A stretch of DNA of 64,000 nucleotides, from the NCBI RefSeq assembly GCF_002849895.1, contig NZ_CP018867.1, positions 1,550,001 to 1,614,000 on the forward strand. Direction: 5' to 3'. Shown in pieces: positions 43,117 through 50,160 of this stretch. Positions within the stretch are counted from its first letter, which is position 1. Every line of letters starts with the position of its first letter. The notes beneath the pieces are model-generated. The model was given only the letters and a program-made list of their open reading frames with translations. It was not told the DNA's origin and did no database searches. The DNA comes from Companilactobacillus alimentarius DSM 20249. Lineage in GTDB: Bacteria; Bacillota; Bacilli; Lactobacillales; Lactobacillaceae. A program made the translations under genes and the position numbers.

Positions 43117-43249
43117 AGAAGAATATTATCATTAAATATTTTTTAATTATATTACAAAAATATTTCATCTGTAAGAATTGCATTGACCTCAACCCCACTT
43201 TAGGTATTAATATAATATTAATCGAATACTCGAAGGGGGTAAGTTAATT

Positions 43250-43600
43250 ATGAGGTTAGTAAAGTTGAACGCGTTAAAAAATCGTAACAAAGTTGAAACA
43301 GGGATTATTATTGAGAATAAAAAAATTCTTAATTCTAAAAATCGTTTTCTAATTAAGCTTGATGAATTAAAAAATGTACCTGAATCAGGAGATTATTATT
43401 TAATTTCATTTCGTGGAACTCGCGGCGTGAATAAGAATTACCGTCGTTTCTTGGTTAATAGAGTACCTGATGAAAATAATCTCTTAAGTTTGTCCATAGA
43501 AACTGGCGCCGATCTAGATCATAATTTGGATTTAATTAAGCCCGGCTCCAGAGTCAAAATCAAAGGACCTTTTAACACCTGTGTAAAGAAAGCTAGTTAA
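43250..43600 (+). CDS. Hypothetical protein, 116 residues
   Basis: I do not recognise this protein. It is a credible gene: GGGGG lies 11 nt before the ATG and a strong terminator follows the stop. The protein is basic and soluble, with beta-strand-like segments (FLIKLDEL, YYLISFRGTRG, RRFLVNRV) and an ending SRVKIKGPFNTCVKK that has one Cys. The strand pattern could be a small barrel, for example an OB- or flavin-reductase-like fold, but this is a guess. Neither neighbour gives functional context. Confidence 0.65.
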   Translation: MRLVKLNALKNRNKVETGIIIENKKILNSKNRFLIKLDELKNVPESGDYYLISFRGTRGVNKNYRRFLVNRVPDENNLLSLSIETGADLDHNLDLIKPGSRVKIKGPFNTCVKKAS

Positions 43601-43603
43601 AGT

Positions 43604-43653
43604 AAAAGATCAGTATAGTAATCACTAATATGACTACCATACTGATCTTTTTT
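43604..43653 (+). terminator. Terminator after the 116-residue orphan
   Basis: AAAAGATCAGTAT (43604-43616) pairs with ATACTGATCTTTT (43639-43651), with T residues following. The A tract on the left makes it usable on the minus strand as well. Confidence 0.85.
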
Positions 43654-43669
43654 ACTGGATAAATTATAT

Positions 43670-44215
43670 TCAATCCAAAGTTATTAATTTATCAATTCTT
43701 ATATCATGATCTTTGACTTCCCAATCAACACTAGTAAATTCCATCGTTGAAGGTACTAATGCCACAGTCTTTCCTTTGTACTGGGCTAAAAAGCGGTCAT
43801 AATAGCCGCCACCAAAACCGACACGATAATTACTATCCTTGGCAAAGGCTAAACCAGGTACAATTACTAAATCTGGTTTTTGGTTTAAGTTATCTTCATT
43901 ATAAACTGGTTCGGGAATACTAAAATCACTTTTCACTAAGTCCTCATAATCAGTAAACAACAAGAAAGCCATTTGACGATGTGGCATAGTCTTAGGCAAA
44001 TAGACTTTTTTGCCAGCATTTTGAGCGGCCTCAATGATTGGTTTAGTAGGTACTTCAAACGGCCCGCTCACTGTAGTAGCAATCGTTTTAGCTTGTTGCC
44101 ACTCCGGAGTTTTTAAAAGCTTTGCCAACAACTGTTTAGCCTCTTCAGCCGTCTTATCCTTATTCTGATTCAGTGCCTTAATTTGCTTTCCTCGTAATTG
44201 CTTCTTTTCGATAAT
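43670..44215 (-). CDS. 5-formyltetrahydrofolate cyclo-ligase with a non-canonical start
   Basis: This enzyme converts 5-formyl-THF to 5,10-methenyl-THF. The domain has VYLPKTMPHRQMAF, VIVPGLAFAKDSNYRVGFGGGYYDRF (ATP/folate site) and HDIRIDKLI. The conserved N-terminal ATP-binding segment EKKQLRGKQIKAL is encoded upstream, but the frame has no ATG, GTG or TTG before 44131, which would cut it off. AGGAGG sits 5-8 nt before ATT (44215) and ATC (44212), so one of these is the probable start. That gives about 181 residues, the usual length. A base error at the start codon is the alternative. Confidence 0.72.
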   Translation of the reverse strand: MIEKKQLRGKQIKALNQNKDKTAEEAKQLLAKLLKTPEWQQAKTIATTVSGPFEVPTKPIIEAAQNAGKKVYLPKTMPHRQMAFLLFTDYEDLVKSDFSIPEPVYNEDNLNQKPDLVIVPGLAFAKDSNYRVGFGGGYYDRFLAQYKGKTVALVPSTMEFTSVDWEVKDHDIRIDKLITLD

Positions 44216-44243
44216 TGTACCCTCCTGTTGAATCTAGAATTAA

Positions 44244-45830
44244 TTATTCATCATTTTTGTCAAAAATATCTGGTCCAATAACTAATGTTTCAGCTAATAA
44301 AACTTCATTATATAACTCGTAAACATAGTCCTGATATTTCACTTCGCTCTGCGAAACCATATCTAAATATTCTCTTTCCTTAGCCAAAGCAGCCATGAAT
44401 GCCCGCATTTCAAGTTCTTTTTCCGCACCTGTAAACTCTGGGCGCTTGACTACATTCAACCAAGCTTTAACAAAATCACGTGTCTTCGTGCGTTGTTTTT
44501 GACTCAATAAATCAAACACCACTGATTCTTTAACATTGTCAGGCAAGTACATCTTATTTACAACTTCAATTGCCTCGTGAACCATATTGTAGCGTAATTC
44601 ATCGACTTCGTGACCAATCGCAAGATTATTAGTACTCTTTGGTAAAAGAAATCGGAAGACAATTGTCGGCACAATCAAGCTCAAGATGATCAAAAAACTT
44701 TCTGACATTAAGACTAAATTGAAATCACCCGTCTTCACGTGAACCTCAGCTAGCGTATAGGCTAATGCCAAGGTAACCGCTCCATGGACACCGCCCAGTG
44801 AGAAAATCCAAGCCGATTTATTATTAAACTCTAATCTTAATCTGCCATAGAAATATCTTGTCAAAACGTTAATGATGTAAAGAGTCAAGCCAATCAAGAT
44901 CCAATTCAGCGAACTTGTGGTGATTTTATCGTCAATAATAATTTTGACAAACATAAAACCTAAAATAACGAAAACAACACTATTGAAAGTTTCCGTAATC
45001 ATGGAAACCAAATCATATCCTTCATGAACCTGTGGAGCATTCGTTAATTTACTACGTTGTGCTTCAGCGTTATGAACCAAACCGGCACAAACCACTGCAA
45101 TAATTCCAGAAACATTAATCTGTTCAGCTGAATAATAAATCACTAGTGGTGTAATAATGTACAAAATATTTTGAGCATTCAAGGAATTATACGAAGTACG
45201 TATCAAGATTTGACGGAATAATACCATTACAAACGCTGCTATAAAGCCAAACAAAACTCCACCAACGGCCGAGATCAAAAAGCCCTTAATCGTTTCCCCA
45301 TAGTCGATATATCCATTCGCATACCAAAGGGCTGCCATGTTTAATAAAATAATTCCTGAGGCATCGTTGAAAAGAGATTCCATTTTCAAGAAGACCCCTT
45401 CTTCTCGTGGTGCTTTTAATCCATTGGTAACTGACTCCATGGCTGTCGCATCCGTAGGTGTACTGACTGCCGCTAAAATAAAGGCCAATGGTAAACTGAT
45501 TCCAGCAATCAAGTGAACCCCAAATCCTGAAAGTATTAGACATAACAAAACCAAAACAACAGCTGTCTGAATAATGTGCTTTAATTCCTGACCAACGGCT
45601 CTTAAACGAGTCGCCTGCCCTTCAAAAAATAGTAACGGCGCCACAATTAAGCCGATAAAAATTTCCGAATTAAAATTCCCAATATGACTATTCAAAATTG
45701 GTATTAAAGCAATAATCCCCCCAACAATCATACTGATATAACTGACTGAAATTTTTTGAAAAGCTTGAGCCAAAAAGATACTCAAAACAGCCGCTAACAA
45801 AAGGACAAAGGTCGATATCATCAAGTCCAT
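44244..45830 (-). CDS. Na+/H+ antiporter, CPA1 (NhaP/NHE) family
   Basis: This 528-residue membrane protein has about twelve hydrophobic segments followed by a cytoplasmic tail of about 120 residues. The transport-site motif AAVSTPTDATAME near residue 120 and FNDASGII near 155 carry the conserved aspartates of CPA1 exchangers, and LGGVHGAVTLALA near 345 is typical. It exports Na+ (or K+) in exchange for protons at alkaline or saline pH. The downstream 5-FCL gene follows after 28 nt in the same operon, a link without clear functional meaning. Confidence 0.92.
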   Translation of the reverse strand: MDLMISTFVLLLAAVLSIFLAQAFQKISVSYISMIVGGIIALIPILNSHIGNFNSEIFIGLIVAPLLFFEGQATRLRAVGQELKHIIQTAVVLVLLCLILSGFGVHLIAGISLPLAFILAAVSTPTDATAMESVTNGLKAPREEGVFLKMESLFNDASGIILLNMAALWYANGYIDYGETIKGFLISAVGGVLFGFIAAFVMVLFRQILIRTSYNSLNAQNILYIITPLVIYYSAEQINVSGIIAVVCAGLVHNAEAQRSKLTNAPQVHEGYDLVSMITETFNSVVFVILGFMFVKIIIDDKITTSSLNWILIGLTLYIINVLTRYFYGRLRLEFNNKSAWIFSLGGVHGAVTLALAYTLAEVHVKTGDFNLVLMSESFLIILSLIVPTIVFRFLLPKSTNNLAIGHEVDELRYNMVHEAIEVVNKMYLPDNVKESVVFDLLSQKQRTKTRDFVKAWLNVVKRPEFTGAEKELEMRAFMAALAKEREYLDMVSQSEVKYQDYVYELYNEVLLAETLVIGPDIFDKNDE

Positions 45831-45944
45831 AATTAACCACCTTTCAACTGTTTTAAATATATCATATAAGTCTAAAATCAGTTATCCATAAGCTGCTCAA
45901 CACACTTTGAAAAAATAATTTTACAGACTCTTTTGGCAAGAAAA

Positions 45945-45960
45945 TGTTTCACATGGAACA
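45945..45960. promoter_or_regulatory. parS-like site (ParB/Spo0J binding)
   Basis: TGTTTCACATGGAACA matches the Firmicutes parS consensus TGTTNCACGTGAAACA at 14 of 16 positions, and TGTTTCACGTGGAACA at 15 of 16. The difference is one base in the CACGTG core. It lies in an intergenic region on a segment that is likely origin-proximal, where parS sites cluster. Confidence 0.55.
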
Positions 45961-45979
45961 TATAGTATTATCTCCATTT

Positions 45980-46003
45980 CTAAATACTATATATAGTGTT
46001 TAG
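45980..46003. repeat. 24-bp near-perfect palindrome
   Basis: The arms CTAAATACTATA and TATAGTGTTTAG are inverted copies with a single mismatch. It lies about 140 nt upstream of the GtrA gene and could be an operator. Confidence 0.5.
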
Positions 46004-46143
46004 ATTTCAAACTTTACGTAATTTATCATTTAATTAATAAAATTGTGATTTTTACAATACTAGTAAAGACACAAAAATTGTTTTATCCAAATCAAAAAGG
46101 TTTAATATTAAAATGTACACTTTTGTGGGAAGGGGTTAAAAAA

Positions 46144-46644
46144 ATGAATAAAAAAGCAGATCTCAACGACAATCCAGTAGATAAAGTCATTGATGAGGTA
46201 TCTGGGGGTATCAACGAAGCCGAGCCAGTCTTCTCGGCCCAGTCTAATGTAATTGAGGAAAGTACTGGTAAACAGGCCGTTCGTTATTTACTATGGGGAC
46301 TACTATCAGTTGTCGTTAATTTTGGCACTTTTTTCATCCTCTATCACACTTTACACATCAATTATCAGGTTGCTAATATCATCGCTTGGTTCTTAGGAGT
46401 TCAGGTTGGTTTCTGGGTCGATCGCGTCATCGTTTTCCGTCATAAATCCAGCACCGTCTTTGCGGAAATGTTGGCTTTCTATGGTACGAGAGTTCTAACG
46501 TTTTTAATTGAAACTGCCACCCTTTGGGTAGGAATCTCATTATTGAGTGCCAATGGAACTGGCTCCAAAGTTGTTGGTCAAATCCTAGCAATTGTCGGTA
46601 ACTATATTCTTTCGAAATTCTTTATTTTTAAAAATCGTAAATAA
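46144..46644 (+). CDS. GtrA-family membrane protein
   Basis: This 166-residue protein has about 45 acidic N-terminal residues and then four membrane helices in the GtrA pattern (AVRYLLWGLLSVVVNFGTFF, NIIAWFLGVQVGFWVDRVIVF, MLAFYGTRVLTFLIETATLW, ILAIVGNYILSKFFIF). GtrA proteins help flip polyprenyl-linked sugars used for cell-surface or teichoic-acid glycosylation. I chose the ATG at 46144, preceded by GGAAGGGG; the frame is open further upstream without a ribosome site. No glycosyltransferase is adjacent. Confidence 0.85.
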   Translation: MNKKADLNDNPVDKVIDEVSGGINEAEPVFSAQSNVIEESTGKQAVRYLLWGLLSVVVNFGTFFILYHTLHINYQVANIIAWFLGVQVGFWVDRVIVFRHKSSTVFAEMLAFYGTRVLTFLIETATLWVGISLLSANGTGSKVVGQILAIVGNYILSKFFIFKNRK

Positions 46645-46661
46645 TTATTTGTGAAAAAAGA

Positions 46662-46683
46662 GCGGAATATAACATAGTTTTCG
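46662..46683. repeat. Short intergenic repeat, copy 2
   Basis: GCGGAATATAACATAGTTTT resembles the copies at 33874 and 50084. It has no complementary arm nearby. Confidence 0.4.
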
Positions 46684-46692
46684 AGCACATTA

Positions 46693-46740
46693 AAATAGAC
46701 CAAGGTAATCGAAATGATTACCTTGGTCTATTTATTTTTA
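46693..46740. terminator. Bidirectional terminator between gtrA-like and copA genes
   Basis: A perfect 18-bp stem (46693-46710 and 46716-46733) with a 5-nt loop is followed by T-rich sequence on both strands. Confidence 0.9.
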
Positions 46741-46749
46741 AATTACTTT

Positions 46750-48651
46750 TTAAGCAACTTTTACATTAGTACTAATCTTAGCTTTATTTAACAAGACTGA
46801 ACTTGTTACAACTGACAAGGAACTGAAAGCCATTGCTAAACCGGCTAATTCAGGACTGAGCGTTAATCCTATAGCAAAGAACAAGCCTGCAGCAACTGGT
46901 ATGCCTAAGACGTTCAATTTAATACGATTGAAAGTCTTTCTACTCAATTCCAAAGCCTTAGCAACATCGCGTAAATCATTTTTCATCAAGACGATGCCAC
47001 CAGATTCAATGGCAATATCTGTTCCTGAACCCATAGCAATTCCGACATCAGCCATGGTCAAAGCTGGAGCGTCGTTGATTCCGTCACCGACGAAAGCAAC
47101 TTTACCAGATTTTTGTAAGGCTTCCACATGATCTGCTTTATCGCCTGGCAAAACATCAGCGATTACGTCGTCAATTCCAACTTCTTGAGCAATTGCTTGA
47201 GCAACTCGTTTATTATCACCTGTCAACATGACAGTTCTTAGTCCACGAGCTTTCAAAGTAGCGATAGCTTCTTTAGAAGTCTCTTTGGGTGCATCTTGAA
47301 TAGCAATCAGACCAATGATTTGGTCATTCAAGCCAACGAAAACGACGGTTTTAGCTTCATTTTGTAACTTTATCATTTGGTATTTCATATCTTTAGTGAT
47401 ATCAACGTCGTGCAATAATTTGTCATTACCGACAAAAGCATTTTGACCATTGATTGTAGCTGAAACACCTTTACCTTCGATTGCTTGGAAATTGTTTACA
47501 GCTGACTTTTCAACTTTTGACTGTTTAGCTTTTTCCAAAATGGCTGTGGCTAAAGGATGTTCTGAAGATTCTTCCAAAGCGCTGGCAATCTTCAAAACTT
47601 GTTCATTGTTACCAACAATATCAGTTACTTCTGGTTTACCTTTAGTGATTGTTCCTGTCTTATCGAAAACAACTGTTTTAACATCGTTAACATCTTCCAA
47701 GACTTCACCATTTTTGATTAAAATACCCATCTTAGCTCCGCGACCAGTTCCGACCATCAGAGCCGTTGGTGTAGCTAATCCTAAAGCACATGGACAAGCG
47801 ATAACTACGACCGAAACAGCGAAAATCAATGCTTTTGCAATAGTGGCGCCTAAGAAAACGTACCAAACTAAGAAAGTCAAAATTGATAATATCAAAACTG
47901 TAGGTACAAAAATTTCTGAAACTTTATCTGTTAAATTCTGAATTGGTGCATGACTATTTTGAGCCTTCTTAACTAATTCAACAATCTGTGAAAGCATTGT
48001 GTCTTTACCGACTTTTTCAGCTTTAAACATGAAAGTTCCGTTACTATTAATAGTTGAACCAATAACCTTGTCGCCAACAATTTTACTAACAGGCATACTC
48101 TCACCAGTAACCATTGATTCATCAATCGTCGAGTTACCTTCCGTAATAACACCATCAACGGCAACTTTTTGACCGGGCTTCACTTTAATCAAGTCCCCTT
48201 GGACAACTTCTTCCAAAGGAATCTTAACTAATTTGCCATCACGCAATACTTCAGCCTCTTTGGCTTGAAGATCGACCAATTTTTCAATAGCGTTGGAGGC
48301 ATTGTTACGCATTCTCTCTTCAAAGACTTGACCTAAAAGAACAAACGTTACTACAAAAGCAGCACTCTCAAAGAAAACTGCTTGGCCAGTCAACATAGCG
48401 TAAATACTGTAAATATAAGCTGTGGCGGTACCAATTGCTACTAAGGTATCCATATTTGAATGATGCTTTTTAAACGATGCCCAAGCACTTTGCAAAAATG
48501 GGCGAGCAGCTACAGCCATAACGATAGTCGTCAAGATAAACTGCGTTATAGCTCCTCCGTACAAACTGACCCCAAAGGGCATTAGAATCATCCCTACTAG
48601 CATTGGGAAAGAAAATAATAGTGCAATCCAGAAACGCTTTGTAATTGTCAT
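46750..48651 (-). CDS. copA: Copper-exporting P1B-type ATPase without an N-terminal metal-binding domain
   Basis: This 633-residue ion pump has the CPC metal site (VVIACPCALGLATPTALM), the phosphorylated Asp in VFDKTGTITKG, SSEHPLA of the nucleotide domain and GDGINDAPAL. The usual N-terminal CxxC heavy-metal domain (about 70-150 residues) is missing: the protein starts just before the first membrane helix. The two upstream cupredoxins may replace it as copper donors, as CupA does in Streptococcus pneumoniae. Its start overlaps the stop of the small cupredoxin by one base. Confidence 0.93.
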   Translation of the reverse strand: MTITKRFWIALLFSFPMLVGMILMPFGVSLYGGAITQFILTTIVMAVAARPFLQSAWASFKKHHSNMDTLVAIGTATAYIYSIYAMLTGQAVFFESAAFVVTFVLLGQVFEERMRNNASNAIEKLVDLQAKEAEVLRDGKLVKIPLEEVVQGDLIKVKPGQKVAVDGVITEGNSTIDESMVTGESMPVSKIVGDKVIGSTINSNGTFMFKAEKVGKDTMLSQIVELVKKAQNSHAPIQNLTDKVSEIFVPTVLILSILTFLVWYVFLGATIAKALIFAVSVVVIACPCALGLATPTALMVGTGRGAKMGILIKNGEVLEDVNDVKTVVFDKTGTITKGKPEVTDIVGNNEQVLKIASALEESSEHPLATAILEKAKQSKVEKSAVNNFQAIEGKGVSATINGQNAFVGNDKLLHDVDITKDMKYQMIKLQNEAKTVVFVGLNDQIIGLIAIQDAPKETSKEAIATLKARGLRTVMLTGDNKRVAQAIAQEVGIDDVIADVLPGDKADHVEALQKSGKVAFVGDGINDAPALTMADVGIAMGSGTDIAIESGGIVLMKNDLRDVAKALELSRKTFNRIKLNVLGIPVAAGLFFAIGLTLSPELAGLAMAFSSLSVVTSSVLLNKAKISTNVKVA

Positions 48652-48917
48652 TATTTAATCACGACCTTACCATGAAACATATCCATTCCACAGCTAAAAT
48701 CATATTCGCCAGCTTTGTCGGTAGAGACATTAACTGTTTGGGCTTCATTTAATGGTAGTTTTGTTTCAAAATCCAAATCCTTAGAGTGAACTACATCCAA
48801 ACAACCTTGATCCTTAGTTCTAGTAAAAGTTAATTCAGCGGGTACACCCTTTTTCAGATTAACGACACTAGGTTCATATTTTCCTGCAACATTGATAGCT
48901 ATTTTTTGAACTGACAT
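48651..48917 (-). CDS. Soluble cupredoxin-domain copper-binding protein
   Basis: This 88-residue protein is a single cupredoxin domain without a membrane anchor. Its copper ligands are likely Cys in QGCLDVVHS and the C-terminal motif SCGMDMFHGKVVIK (Cys, Met, Met, His). It is about as similar to the anchored CupA-like protein 14 nt upstream as tandem duplicates usually are. It probably acts as a cytoplasmic Cu(I) chaperone for CopA, taking the place of the missing N-terminal metal-binding domain; that role is inferred. Confidence 0.85.
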   Translation of the reverse strand: MSVQKIAINVAGKYEPSVVNLKKGVPAELTFTRTKDQGCLDVVHSKDLDFETKLPLNEAQTVNVSTDKAGEYDFSCGMDMFHGKVVIK

Positions 48918-48931
48918 AATTTTTTCTCCTC

Positions 48932-49303
48932 TTATTTAATAATCAATTTACCGTGGAACATATCCATACCGCAGGCCCATTGATATTCGCCTGACTTAGA
49001 AGTGTCAATTTCAACGGTTTGTTTCTCATTTTGTGGTAGTTCTTGGTTAATTCCGAAATCGGAAAAGACGACTCGATCCAAACAACTAGAAGCATCTTTT
49101 CTCGTGAAATTCAAAACTGCGGGAAAACCTTTCTTCAAAGTAATAACTTCGGGTGAATATCCCCCATTAACTTCCACATCAACCTTTTGTTTATCTGCCG
49201 AAACTGTAGCAGTGGCTTGTGCTACTTGGTGTTTGCCGAAGAACCACCAAAGTATAAAACCAATAATTGCTAAACCAACTATTAACACTAATATCCTTGT
49301 CAT
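48932..49303 (-). CDS. cupA: Membrane-anchored cupredoxin, CupA-like
   Basis: This 123-residue protein has an N-terminal membrane helix (ILVLIVGLAIIGFILWWFF) and a cupredoxin domain with ASSCLDRVVFSDF and ACGMDMFHGKLIIK, the Cys/Met/His copper-binding pattern of pneumococcal CupA. CupA is a membrane-bound copper chaperone that hands Cu(I) to CopA. I chose the ATG at 49303 because GAGGGAG precedes it; earlier in-frame ATGs lie within the cop box region. A cop box sits about 22 nt upstream of this start. Confidence 0.85.
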   Translation of the reverse strand: MTRILVLIVGLAIIGFILWWFFGKHQVAQATATVSADKQKVDVEVNGGYSPEVITLKKGFPAVLNFTRKDASSCLDRVVFSDFGINQELPQNEKQTVEIDTSKSGEYQWACGMDMFHGKLIIK

Positions 49304-49324
49304 ATTTTTACTCCCTCTCATGTT

Positions 49325-49334
49325 TACATTTGTC
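49325..49334 (-). promoter_or_regulatory. cop box (CopY operator)
   Basis: On the minus strand GACAAATGTA matches the cop box KACANNTGTA exactly. It lies just upstream of the cupA-like gene, so copper-responsive repression by a CopY-type protein is likely. No copY gene is present in the window. Confidence 0.7.
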
Positions 49335-49344
49335 AACTATAAAA

Positions 49345-49377
49345 CAAAAAAATAAAGCCCGACTATTGTCGAAAGCT
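49345..49377 (-). terminator. Terminator after the pentapeptide-repeat gene
   Basis: Imperfect arms within 49355-49377 (GACTATTGTC core) are followed on the minus strand by an A/T tract of seven T residues. It ends just before the cop operon. Confidence 0.55.
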
Positions 49378-49384
49378 TATTCTA

Positions 49385-50029
49385 TCAATATTTAACCTTC
49401 ACACCTAAGAAATAATGAGCAAAGAATGCCGCCTGATCAGGACTGACTTTTAACCCTTTAATTAGATTTTCTTCCATCTCCAAGGTTTCAAACTGGCAAC
49501 TACTGATGTCGATTCCCTTTAGATTAGTATTCCAAAACGTCATTTCGTTCAGATTGCAGTTATCAAAAGTAACCTTAGATAATTTATTTTCATTAAAACT
49601 AGCATCACTTAGTCGACAATTTTTGAATTCAACCGTTTTTAAATTCAACTGATTCAACGATGCCATATCCAACAAACAATTCTCAAAACTGACATTCTTG
49701 AAATAAGCCTGATCAAAGTTAACTCCAATTAATTTACAGTTTTCAAACTTCACTTGATACAAACTGCTCTCATTTAAGTAGCAATTCGACAAATCACAGG
49801 CTTTAAAAATTGTATCCGTCGCATCTAATTTTTCCAAATCACACTTGATGAAAGTCTCATGCTTCAACAAACTCTTATCTAAAATAGGATGTTGAATTGT
49901 CTGCTCTTCTATAACTTCATTTTGTAAGAGTTTATCAGTTAGATAAAAGTCTTCTTCATCATAAATTTGTAAAAATGACGTCTCATCTAAGTAATCAATC
50001 GCTATCTTAGGATCTTCCAAACCAACCAC
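49385..50029 (-). CDS. Pentapeptide-repeat protein
   Basis: This protein of up to 214 residues is built mainly of pentapeptide repeats in a right-handed beta helix, from about residue 58 to 190 (LEKLDATDTIFKACDLSN, VKFENCKLIGVNF, VEFKNCRLSDASF, VTFDNCNLNEMTF). The family includes Qnr and MfpA, which mimic DNA and protect gyrase, but most members have no known function. The start is GTG at 50029 or, with better spacing to GAGGTGG, TTG at 50020. A hydrophobic C-terminus (AAFFAHYFLGVKVKY) follows the repeats. Confidence 0.85.
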   Translation of the reverse strand: MVGLEDPKIAIDYLDETSFLQIYDEEDFYLTDKLLQNEVIEEQTIQHPILDKSLLKHETFIKCDLEKLDATDTIFKACDLSNCYLNESSLYQVKFENCKLIGVNFDQAYFKNVSFENCLLDMASLNQLNLKTVEFKNCRLSDASFNENKLSKVTFDNCNLNEMTFWNTNLKGIDISSCQFETLEMEENLIKGLKVSPDQAAFFAHYFLGVKVKY

Positions 50030-50076
50030 CTCACATAAATCATATCAAATTTATTATCGAATAACTCTTATAAGAC

Positions 50077-50130
50077 AAAAAATGCGAAACATAACATAAT
50101 CAACTTTTAATGTTATGTTCCGTGTTTTTT
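50077..50130. terminator. Bidirectional terminator; intergenic repeat copy 3
   Basis: GCGAAACATAACAT (50084-50097) pairs with ATGTTATGTTCCGT (50110-50123). T runs lie on both sides. It belongs to the same short-repeat family as 33874 and 46662, which lack the second arm. Confidence 0.8.
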
Positions 50131-50160
50131 GCTAGCTAATAGATACTACTTTTCAATTGC

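Larger units (their letters stand above)
45831..46143. other. Divergent intergenic region with parS-like site and palindrome
   Basis: This 313-nt region lies between the antiporter (minus) and the GtrA gene (plus). It holds a near-parS sequence at 45945-45960 and a 24-bp palindrome at 45980-46003. No gene is visible in it. Confidence 0.6.

Noticed and set aside
44730..44745. CACGTG in the antiporter gene as a second parS.
   Set aside because: Only the inner ten bases match; about five of sixteen positions differ and it is inside coding sequence.
49002..49355. A plus-strand frame antisense to the cupA-like gene.
   Set aside because: It has no ribosome site and mirrors a clear cupredoxin gene.
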